From Deltaproteobacteria bacterium (lineage in GTDB: Bacteria; Myxococcota_A; UBA9160; SMWR01), in assembly GCA_019313605.1 (NCBI GenBank), contig JAFDAW010000085.1, positions 1 through 19,863 of the forward strand: a DNA stretch of 19,863 bases, read 5' to 3'. Each line of letters starts with the position of its first letter. Position 1 is the first letter of the stretch. Below are positions 7,908-14,330 of this stretch, piece after piece. The notes below the pieces were generated by a model. The model searched no databases and was not told the origin of the DNA. It saw only the letters and a program-made list of their open reading frames with translations. The position numbers were made by a program, and so were the translations under genes.

Positions 7908-7966
7908 GATTCCGTGGGATCGTCGAGAGGCGAAGCTGCGCGCTTCGACCACCAGGGGTTGAATTC

Positions 7967-8659
7967 ATGAGGGTTGCGGCCACCGTCGCCAGCGCACTCG
8001 CGATTCTCTTCTTCGTTCGACCCGCACAGGCATTCGATTGCCTGGCCCGAGCCACCGAACACATCGAGAACGAAGACCAAGAAGCGGCGACGGCTGCCGT
8101 CAAGCGAGGAGCGCGCGAGGGCGATGCCCGGTGCAAGTTCATTCTGGGGATGTGGTTGCTTTCAGGCGCACAATCTCCGGAAGATCCAGAAACAGGTCTT
8201 CGTTGGCTGAAAAGTGCGGCGAAGGACGGACTCCCGGCTGCCCAATCGGTTTTGGGTCTGCTCTACGCGAGCGGGGTGGGCGTAGAGAGGAATGACGAGA
8301 CCGCGGTGCGCTGGTATCGAGCCGCTGCAGAATACGGAGATCCACTCGGGCAGTCCGCGCTCGGCCTGGCCGCTTTTCTGGGTGTCGGCATTGAAGAAGA
8401 CCGCATCAGCGCCTACCAGTGGACGAGCCTTGCCGCCGCACAGGGCGATCAAAAGGCCCTCACCCATCTACCTACCATCGAGAACACACTAACGCCGAGT
8501 GAGTTGCAGCAGGCAAAGGAGAACGTCGCACGGTTTCGGCCGAAAGAGAGGACGGGACAGCGTCGGCCGAGTACGAAACAGTTACTGCGTGTCGTCGGGT
8601 TGAATCGGGCACCAGGAGAAATCGAACGGTTCTTCGGATTCGGCGGGGCGGACCGTTGA
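7967..8659 (+). CDS. Secreted Sel1-repeat protein
   Basis: A 230-residue protein with a signal peptide (hydrophobic core about 4-18, cleavage likely A-Q-A|F after residue 22) and three Sel1-like helical repeats at about 53-88, 89-124 and 125-160. Each repeat carries the A-x-x-x-L-G...G.GV...A..W...AA..G pattern; the middle one, AAQSVLGLLYASGVGV, is the clearest. Such repeats usually mediate protein contacts in the periplasm. The C-terminal 60 residues are basic and Lys/Arg/Gln-rich with no recognised domain. The frame is open far upstream, but the ATG at 7967, preceded by AGGGG about ten bases away, begins the signal peptide and is the sensible start. It follows the membrane protein gene by 59 bases in the same direction and may be co-transcribed. 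Partner unknown. Confidence 0.85.
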   Translation: MRVAATVASALAILFFVRPAQAFDCLARATEHIENEDQEAATAAVKRGAREGDARCKFILGMWLLSGAQSPEDPETGLRWLKSAAKDGLPAAQSVLGLLYASGVGVERNDETAVRWYRAAAEYGDPLGQSALGLAAFLGVGIEEDRISAYQWTSLAAAQGDQKALTHLPTIENTLTPSELQQAKENVARFRPKERTGQRRPSTKQLLRVVGLNRAPGEIERFFGFGGADR

Positions 8660-8722
8660 GATCAGAGCAGTCCGCCTGACGGAGTGCGCGCGGGCGCGAG
8701 CTGGGTAAACGCGACAGACACA

Positions 8723-8729
8723 AAGGAGG
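8723..8729 (+). promoter_or_regulatory. Strong ribosome binding site for the SDR gene
   Basis: AAGGAGG eight bases before the ATG at 8738. It fixes that start rather than the in-frame upstream codon at 8684. Confidence 0.75.
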
Positions 8730-8737
8730 TTCGGACC

Positions 8738-9493
8738 ATGGCAGGAGTCGAGGATCGGGTCGCGCTCGTCACGGGCGCAGGCCGTGGCATTGGGAGGGCG
8801 ACCGCGGAGCTGCTGGCAGCGCGCGGCGCCAAGGTCATGGGCATCTCACGCAGCGAGCAGGAGTTGGCCGCACTCGGCCTCGAATATGCGGTCGCAGATC
8901 TCGGCACGCCCGAGGGCTGCTCGCTTGCGGTCGCGGAAGCCGAGCGCCGTCTGGGGCCAATCGACATTCTCGTCTGCAATCACGGGATCGGATCGGCCCA
9001 CGAACAGGTGATATGGAAGCAGGACCCAAAGGTCTGGAGCGAGACGATGCGGATCAATCTCGACGGTCCCTTCCACCTCTCGCGGTTGGTGGTGCGCGGG
9101 ATGATCGAACGCCAATACGGGCGACTCGTCTACACGAGTTCGACCGCCGGCCTGGTCGCCGAATACGCGGGAAGCGCCTACACGGCCGCCAAACACGGCT
9201 TGATCGGATTGATGCGATCGGTCGCACAGGACGCGGGCAAGTACGGCATTACCTCGAACGCCGTACTACCCGGCTGGGTGCGAACCGAGATGGCCGAGCG
9301 CTCGGCGCGCGCCGAAGCAGAAGAGATGGGCATCACCCCCGAGCGGGTGTGGGACGATCGGGCAGCGCTGTATGCGCCAGGCCGGGTCGCCACGCCGCAG
9401 GAGGTGGCCGAGATGATCGCATTCTTCGCGTCGGAGGAGTCGAGCGGCGTCAGCGGCGAGGCCATCCGGGTCGCACTCGGGAGCGTCTTGTAG
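8738..9493 (+). CDS. Short-chain dehydrogenase/reductase (classical SDR)
   Basis: A 251-residue NAD(P)(H)-dependent oxidoreductase of the classical SDR type, the group that includes FabG and many alcohol or hydroxysteroid dehydrogenases. The cofactor motif TGAGRGIG is at residues 12-19, N-H-G at 81-83, and N107 stands at the position of the structural/catalytic Asn. The catalytic set S135, Y148 and K152 is intact in SSTAG...Y-T-A-A-K. PGWVRTEM at 178-185 is the usual substrate-loop entrance. The ending, SGEAIRVALGSVL, departs from the common G-Q-x-x-x-V-D-G-G. Substrate cannot be assigned; a hydroxy-acyl or sterol-ring ketone is possible given the window's CYP51, but this is inference. Start supported by AAGGAGG. 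Convergent with frdD. Confidence 0.9.
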   Translation: MAGVEDRVALVTGAGRGIGRATAELLAARGAKVMGISRSEQELAALGLEYAVADLGTPEGCSLAVAEAERRLGPIDILVCNHGIGSAHEQVIWKQDPKVWSETMRINLDGPFHLSRLVVRGMIERQYGRLVYTSSTAGLVAEYAGSAYTAAKHGLIGLMRSVAQDAGKYGITSNAVLPGWVRTEMAERSARAEAEEMGITPERVWDDRAALYAPGRVATPQEVAEMIAFFASEESSGVSGEAIRVALGSVL

Positions 9494-9517
9494 GCGCGCC
9501 GATATCGGAACCGCGCC
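9493..9517. terminator. Possible shared hairpin between convergent SDR and frdD genes
   Basis: GGCGCG at 9493-9498 can pair with CGCGCC at 9512-9517, enclosing the palindrome CCGATATCGG (9499-9508). It begins at the SDR stop codon and lies in the 36-base gap between convergent genes. There is no T-run on either side, so intrinsic termination is only a guess. Confidence 0.3.
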
Positions 9518-9529
9518 GAATCGGAGTGA

Positions 9530-9889
9530 TCAGATTCGAACGACCGCCACCACGGCGAGCACACTGCCGATCGTTGCGAGCAGATAGAGCAGCGGCGCCA
9601 CCCACGCATCTCGCTCGGCGCCGCCGAAGTCGATGAAGGTGTGGCGCATGTGGTGTACGCCCTTCCAGAGCGGCAAGACGATCAGGCCGAACAGGATCAA
9701 CCGCCCGAAGATGTGCGAGGCCAGCATGGTCGCGCGCTCGTAGGACAGCGCGTCCTCGGGAACGATGCCGAGCGGAATCGCGAGGCCCACAACGAGTACC
9801 CAGGGCGTCAGCAGTACGGTTCCAAGCAGGATGCCCTGACCGAAGAGCAACCAGATCAGCGGTTCGAGTTTCAGGAGGGGATGCTTCAT
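9530..9889 (-). CDS. frdD: Fumarate reductase membrane anchor subunit D
   Basis: A 119-residue membrane anchor, the same length as Escherichia coli FrdD. With FrdC it holds the catalytic FrdA/FrdB part on the membrane and forms the quinol site. Three hydrophobic segments are visible at about 12-42, 56-75 and 97-117. The stretch PEDALSYERATMLASHIFGR (44-63) followed by LPLWKGVHHMRH (72-83) matches the conserved FrdD core. The start ATG overlaps the stop of the upstream frdB/C gene by one base (TGATG), and a GGAG lies about eight bases before it. The frame extends upstream into that gene, but the ATG at 9889 gives the family length. Confidence 0.9.
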   Translation of the reverse strand: MKHPLLKLEPLIWLLFGQGILLGTVLLTPWVLVVGLAIPLGIVPEDALSYERATMLASHIFGRLILFGLIVLPLWKGVHHMRHTFIDFGGAERDAWVAPLLYLLATIGSVLAVVAVVRI

Positions 9890-11013
9890 CAGAAGACTCC
9901 GCCCGCGAGCACGATGGACAGGCAGACCGTCACTCCAATCCACAGCGCGTAGAGCCCTACGAGAATCACACCCTTCGGCGGCGGCTTCACGGGGCCGACG
10001 CGGGGCGGCTGCGCCTTCGGAAAGAAACCGAAGAACCGAATGCCGACGAAGATCAATCCGACCAACGCAATCGCGTGAAAGCCGAGGTAGAAGATGTTGC
10101 GATGGCGCTCGAGCATGTCGTTCCAGACGGCTTCACCGGAACCGAGTGACCAAACCGCGCAAAGCACGAGGAAACCGAGCAGCAGGTAGAGGATGCCCGT
10201 CAGATCGAAGAGTGTGTAGGCGAGGTAGCGGCCGCTGAAGGGGAAATGATCCGGAAGCTGGGGCGGCTCGCCTCCCCTCGGCAAGACGAGATCCGTCGCC
10301 CAGTCGATTACGGCGTTGAGCTTCGCCTGGTTGACGGCTGCAGCCGGGTCGACGTGTTTGGGACACACCTCGCTGCACTCGTTCGCGAACGAGCAGGAAA
10401 AAACGCTTCCCTCGCCGCGAAACACCTTGTTTCGCTCGGCGGCACCCTCGTCCCGCGAGTCGAGGCTGTAGCGATGCCCCAACGCGATCGCCGCCGGCCC
10501 GATAAACTCCGGCTCGTTGGCGACGACCGGGCACGCCGAGTAACACAGCATGCAGTTAATGCACATGCTGAACTGCTTGAACTCTTCGAGTTCGCCCGGC
10601 GATTGACGCATCGGGCCCTCTTCGACCGCGAGTTCCTTCGCGCGAATGATCCACGGCTTGACGTGGGTCAGCTTCTCCATGAAACCATCGGCTTCGATCA
10701 CGAGATCGCGCACCACCGGGAAGTTCGCGAGTGGCGCCACGTCGACCGTATCGCCGTACTGGCTGAGCGCCTCTTTGCAGGTCAGACGCGGTTCCCCGTC
10801 GACCATCATCCCGCAGCTACCGCACACCGCCATCCGGCACGACCAGCGATGCGAAAGCGTCGCATCGATCTCGTCCTTGATGAAGTTGAGCGCGTCGAGA
10901 ACCTTCCAATCCGGATGGACGGGAATCTCGTAGGACTGCTTGCGCGGAGCTTCGTCCTGATCGGGGTCGAAGCGGGTGATCACGAAAGTCTTTTTCTGGT
11001 GACCGTCGCTCAT
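9889..11013 (-). CDS. Fumarate reductase iron-sulfur subunit fused to membrane anchor C (FrdB-FrdC)
   Basis: One 374-residue frame covers two normally separate subunits. Residues 1 to about 245 are FrdB: [2Fe-2S] ligands C59, C64, C67, C79; [4Fe-4S] ligands C151, C154, C157, C217; [3Fe-4S] ligands C161, C207, C213. These are the E. coli FrdB positions with an offset of three in the C-terminal half. SEVCPKHVDPAAA is the family signature. Residues about 260-374 are FrdC-like, with three membrane segments near 268-288, 308-328 and 349-371. Together they carry electrons from quinol through three clusters to FAD in FrdA. The linker is PRGGEPPQLPDHFP. In E. coli, frdB and frdC are separate genes. 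D270 lies about where FrdC E29, a quinone-site residue, would align (inference). The start directly follows the frdA stop (TAGATG). Confidence 0.92.
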   Translation of the reverse strand: MSDGHQKKTFVITRFDPDQDEAPRKQSYEIPVHPDWKVLDALNFIKDEIDATLSHRWSCRMAVCGSCGMMVDGEPRLTCKEALSQYGDTVDVAPLANFPVVRDLVIEADGFMEKLTHVKPWIIRAKELAVEEGPMRQSPGELEEFKQFSMCINCMLCYSACPVVANEPEFIGPAAIALGHRYSLDSRDEGAAERNKVFRGEGSVFSCSFANECSEVCPKHVDPAAAVNQAKLNAVIDWATDLVLPRGGEPPQLPDHFPFSGRYLAYTLFDLTGILYLLLGFLVLCAVWSLGSGEAVWNDMLERHRNIFYLGFHAIALVGLIFVGIRFFGFFPKAQPPRVGPVKPPPKGVILVGLYALWIGVTVCLSIVLAGGVF

Positions 11014-12732
11014 CTAGTACTTGCGCTCCTCGGGTTCCCAATGGCCCAATGTCACATCCTTCTTGCCGAGTCGGGGTCCCGCCGGATCGAAATGGCAAAG
11101 GGTGTGGTAGAGGAAATTCTGGTCGTCGCGGTTCGGCGCATCGCGGCGGGTGTGGGCGCCGCGAGATTCGTTCCGCGAAGCGGCCGAATTGGCGACGGCC
11201 TCGGCGACGTCGAGCATGTTGCCCATCTCAAGCGCCGCGATGAGTTCGGTGTTGAACACGGTGCTCGAGTCCTCGAGCGCGATGTCCGCATAGCGACCCC
11301 TGAGTTGCGCGACGGTGCGGGCCGTTTCGTCCATCGTCTCCTGCATGCGGTAGACGCCGCAGCCCGATTCCATCGTCTGGTGCAGGTCTGAACGAATGCG
11401 TGAGAGCTTCTCACCACCCTTCTGCTTGCCGCGTAGCGCGACGATCCGCGCGGCCTCTTCCTCACCCTCACGTCGCAACGCGTCCTCGGATCCCTCGCTC
11501 GATCCCTTTGCAAAGGCCATCGCGTTGCGCCCCGCCGAAGCGCCGAAAACGAGACATTCGGTGAGCGAATTCGAACCCAGCCGATTCGAACCGTTGAGCG
11601 AAGCCGACGCGACCTCGCCCGCGGCGTAGAGGCCCGGAAGCGAGGTGGCTGTGGTGATGTCGGTATCGATGCCGCCCATCATATAGTGAACCACCGGGCG
11701 AATCGGAATCGGCTCGTGCACGGGATCGACGCCGATGTAGATCTTCGAAATCTCCCGCACCATCGGCAAGCGCGCGACGATCTTCTCTTCTCCGAGATGG
11801 CGGAGGTCGAGGTGGACGTATTCGCCGTAGGGACCCGAGAATCCGCGGCCCGCCTCGATCTCTTGAATGATCGCGCGCGAAATCATGTCGCGCGGCCCGA
11901 GTTCGGCTTTGGTCCCCACCCCGTAATCGCGGGTGGCTAGAAAGCGCTCACCCTCGGAGTTGATCACATAACCACCCTCGCCACGGGTTGCCTCGGTGAT
12001 CAGGATGCCCGTTCCGGGCAAACCCGTCGGGTGGTACTGAACGAACTCCATGTCCTTCAGCGCAACCCCGGCCCGATAGGCCAACGCCATACCGTCGCCG
12101 GTCTTGATGTTGCCATTGGTGGTGAAGGGAAAGATCTTGCCAGCGCCACCCGTCGCCATGATCACCGCTCGGCCGAGTACCACCCGAACGACTCCGGTGC
12201 GAACGTCGAGCGCCGCGACGCCGCGCACCACTCCTCCGTCTACGAGAAGCTTCGTCGCGAAATGCTCGTCGTAACGCACGATGTTGTCGAAGCGCAGCGA
12301 GTGCTGAAACAGCGCGTGGAGCATGTGAAAACCGACCTTGTCGGTCGCGTACCAGGTCCGCTTGGTCGACATGCCGCCGAACGCGCGCGTCGCAACGGTC
12401 CCATCTTCGTTGCGGCTCCACGGGCAGCCCCAGTGTTCGAGCAGCGTCAGCTCCCGCGGCGCCTGCTCGACGAAGTACTTGATGACGTCCTGGTCGCCGA
12501 GAAAGTCGGAGCCCTTGACGGTGTCGTAACCGTGCATCTCGAAGTTGTCGTCGTCGCGCGCAACCGCCGCGGCACCGCCCTCCGCCGAAACGGTGTGGCT
12601 GCGCATCGGATAGACCTTCGAGACGAGAGCGATGGAAGCGGCGGGATCGACCTCACACGCGGCAATTGCAGCGCGCAAGCCCGCGGCGCCTCCTCCGACG
12701 ATCACAATGTCGTGACGGGTGACTTCGATCAA
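11014..12732 (-). CDS. frdA: Fumarate reductase flavoprotein subunit
   Basis: A 572-residue flavoprotein that reduces fumarate to succinate (or the reverse). The FAD-binding GGGAAGLRAAIAA is at residues 13-25. H46 in RSHTVSAEGG is the histidine that covalently binds FAD in this family. HPTGLPGTGILITEATRGEGG carries the active-site Thr and Arg, RPVVHYMMGGI the substrate His, and GSNRLGSNSLTE the second substrate Arg. It is slightly shorter than E. coli FrdA (602). The start is a TTG: GAGGA lies nine bases upstream (12742-12746) and no in-frame ATG or GTG is nearby. It is first in the operon, with frdB/C starting at the next base after the stop. E. coli-like sequence and anchor type indicate a quinol:fumarate reductase with FrdC/FrdD anchors (type D), but such enzymes can run as succinate dehydrogenases. 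Confidence 0.95.
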   Translation of the reverse strand: MIEVTRHDIVIVGGGAAGLRAAIAACEVDPAASIALVSKVYPMRSHTVSAEGGAAAVARDDDNFEMHGYDTVKGSDFLGDQDVIKYFVEQAPRELTLLEHWGCPWSRNEDGTVATRAFGGMSTKRTWYATDKVGFHMLHALFQHSLRFDNIVRYDEHFATKLLVDGGVVRGVAALDVRTGVVRVVLGRAVIMATGGAGKIFPFTTNGNIKTGDGMALAYRAGVALKDMEFVQYHPTGLPGTGILITEATRGEGGYVINSEGERFLATRDYGVGTKAELGPRDMISRAIIQEIEAGRGFSGPYGEYVHLDLRHLGEEKIVARLPMVREISKIYIGVDPVHEPIPIRPVVHYMMGGIDTDITTATSLPGLYAAGEVASASLNGSNRLGSNSLTECLVFGASAGRNAMAFAKGSSEGSEDALRREGEEEAARIVALRGKQKGGEKLSRIRSDLHQTMESGCGVYRMQETMDETARTVAQLRGRYADIALEDSSTVFNTELIAALEMGNMLDVAEAVANSAASRNESRGAHTRRDAPNRDDQNFLYHTLCHFDPAGPRLGKKDVTLGHWEPEERKY

Positions 12733-12976
12733 GAATTCGAGTCCTCGCTCGGGTTCAAGTGGACGGTGTATGTAACGAATTTGAGTAGCAGAAGAAAGTA
12801 GGAATCCGGCCCCGGCTCAAATGCGCGGCGAAGAAGGCTGCCCCCGCAGGCTCCGCGTGCAACTCAATAGATTTCTGCGGCCCGCAGCGAGGGCGCACGG
12901 CACAAATTCCACGATGGGAGCTCCACTCGAACATTCGCTCGGCGATCGGCGTCCGGGCCTACACAAGCCTTCTCGC
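12733..12976. other. Intergenic region upstream of frdA
   Basis: This 244-base gap separates the P1 peptidase gene from frdA, both on the minus strand, and should hold the frd promoter. I found no FNR-type TTGAT-N4-ATCAA site and no convincing -35/-10 pair. One perfect GC-rich inverted repeat, CTGCG-GCC-CGCAG, is at 12875-12887 without a T-run. No small gene is supported. Confidence 0.4.
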
Positions 12977-14155
12977 TCATTCCAATCGGCCGTATTTCTT
13001 CATGATCGCCAGCTGATCGAGTGGTATGGCGTGGGCGGTGTTGCCATCGCGCCCCACGGTGGTCGTCGCCATCGTCAGGGCGTTGAGAATCGCCTCTTCG
13101 GTTGCATCCTGGGTGGCTTCGAAAATCGGGTCGAGGTGGGCGTCAGCGACGACACGCATCGTGTAGGTGCGCTCCTTCGGGTAATGGGGTACGCGATTCG
13201 CGGTCGAAAACGCGATAAAGAGGTCTCCGCTGCCATGGCGGGATATTGCTCCGGTGCGCGCGAGACCGAGTGACGCCTTGGAGGCGAGGCGCTTGAGCTT
13301 GAGGTGATCGAGCGGCGCGTCCGTCGCGATCACAATCACGATCGAACCGTCCTGGCTTCGGGTCGGTTGACCATCGCCGATCTCTCGCCCCACTGGAACC
13401 CCGTCGACTCGAAGATTCTTCCGGGTATCCATATTGGAGTTGACGAGCACCCCCACCGTGTATCCGCCGTCTGCCTCCGAGAGAACGCGGGATGAAGTTC
13501 CGATCCCACCCTTGAAGCCAAAAGCCATCATGCCCGTGCCAGCACCCACCGCACCCTCTGCCACAGCGCCACCCTTCGCATTTTCGATTGCGCGAATGGT
13601 GTCCTCGATCGAAACGTGAATGCCGCGCGCATCGTTCAGCGTCGAGTCGTCGCACTCGGCGACGGTCGGCGCGACCACGTCGTCCCCAATGCCAATGTCT
13701 GGATAACGCTTCATCATGTACGCCACGACGCCGTCCATCACGCGGCCGACGTTCATCGTGTTCGTCAGCAGAATCGGCACCTCGAGCGCGCCCTGGGTCT
13801 CGATCCAGATGCTCCCGGTCATCTCTCCCGTACCGTTGAGCACATAGGTCGCGGCGGGAACCTTCTCGTTCCAGAGATCGCCGCCGTGCGGGAGGATCGC
13901 CGTCACACCGGTTCGCACCGGCCCCTTCCCGGGCTCGAGCTTTCCCTCGCCGCGGTTCAGGGTGACGTGGCCGACGCGGACGCCATCCACGTCCGTAATC
14001 GCGTTGAGCGACCCGGGAGTGAGGGTGCCGATCGAGATCCCTAGATCGCGGATCCGCTTCCGACCTTCAGTCTTCTCTGTGTCAGCCGCATTCGCAGCCG
14101 GACTCAGCGTCATCGCTATGGCAAGGCACACCCATGCGAGGCGAAATTCCGTCAA
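12977..14155 (-). CDS. Exported P1 family (DmpA/BapA) self-processing aminopeptidase
   Basis: A 392-residue member of peptidase family P1 (DmpA, BapA), N-terminal-nucleophile hydrolases that cut themselves into alpha and beta chains and release N-terminal D-, L- or beta-amino acids. The conserved opening ITDVDGVRVGHVTL is at 53-66. The GTGMMAFGFKGGIGTSSRVL stretch is near 205-224. The self-cleavage site is G270|S271 in QDGSIVIVIATDAPL; S271 becomes the nucleophile. A signal peptide (hydrophobic core about 6-18, A-N-A|A at 22-24) indicates periplasmic or secreted location, which not all family members have. The start is TTG, with GGAGG five bases upstream (14161-14165). An out-of-frame ATG overlaps that site and is not used. 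It lies upstream of frdA on the same strand, but a 244-base gap argues against one operon. Confidence 0.92.
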   Translation of the reverse strand: MTEFRLAWVCLAIAMTLSPAANAADTEKTEGRKRIRDLGISIGTLTPGSLNAITDVDGVRVGHVTLNRGEGKLEPGKGPVRTGVTAILPHGGDLWNEKVPAATYVLNGTGEMTGSIWIETQGALEVPILLTNTMNVGRVMDGVVAYMMKRYPDIGIGDDVVAPTVAECDDSTLNDARGIHVSIEDTIRAIENAKGGAVAEGAVGAGTGMMAFGFKGGIGTSSRVLSEADGGYTVGVLVNSNMDTRKNLRVDGVPVGREIGDGQPTRSQDGSIVIVIATDAPLDHLKLKRLASKASLGLARTGAISRHGSGDLFIAFSTANRVPHYPKERTYTMRVVADAHLDPIFEATQDATEEAILNALTMATTTVGRDGNTAHAIPLDQLAIMKKYGRLE

Positions 14156-14160
14156 GGCAT

Positions 14161-14165
14161 CCTCC
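14161..14165 (-). promoter_or_regulatory. Ribosome binding site selecting a TTG start
   Basis: GGAGG on the minus strand, five bases before the TTG at 14155-14153 that begins the peptidase signal peptide. It decides this unusual start. Confidence 0.65.
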
Positions 14166-14330
14166 GATAAGCGACGGTATCGTCATCCGGACCGAGGCAT
14201 CACGTCAAGGGCTTCCACGCGAGCATTTCGGCCGCGATCGAGCTGAAACAAGCGGACCAGCGGCTCCCGAGGGCGGATATGGCCCGACCTGCGATTTCCG
14301 CGGTGTCACGGTAGTCTCTCAGAACCCTTG

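Noticed and set aside
6773..7966. Long in-frame stretch before the Sel1 protein start
   Set aside because: It is an out-of-frame shadow of the membrane protein gene with Arg-rich, low-complexity composition; the signal peptide begins at 7967.
10246..11391. 381-codon plus-strand frame across the frd genes
   Set aside because: It is antisense to the conserved iron-sulfur subunit and the end of FrdA; the translation has no recognisable family.
12875..12887. CTGCG-GCC-CGCAG hairpin as terminator of the P1 peptidase gene
   Set aside because: It lies about 90 bases past the stop and is followed by no T-run in the minus direction, so it is not a convincing intrinsic terminator.
12733..12976. FNR-box regulation of frd
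   Set aside because: No TTGAT-N4-ATCAA-like palindrome was found on either strand.
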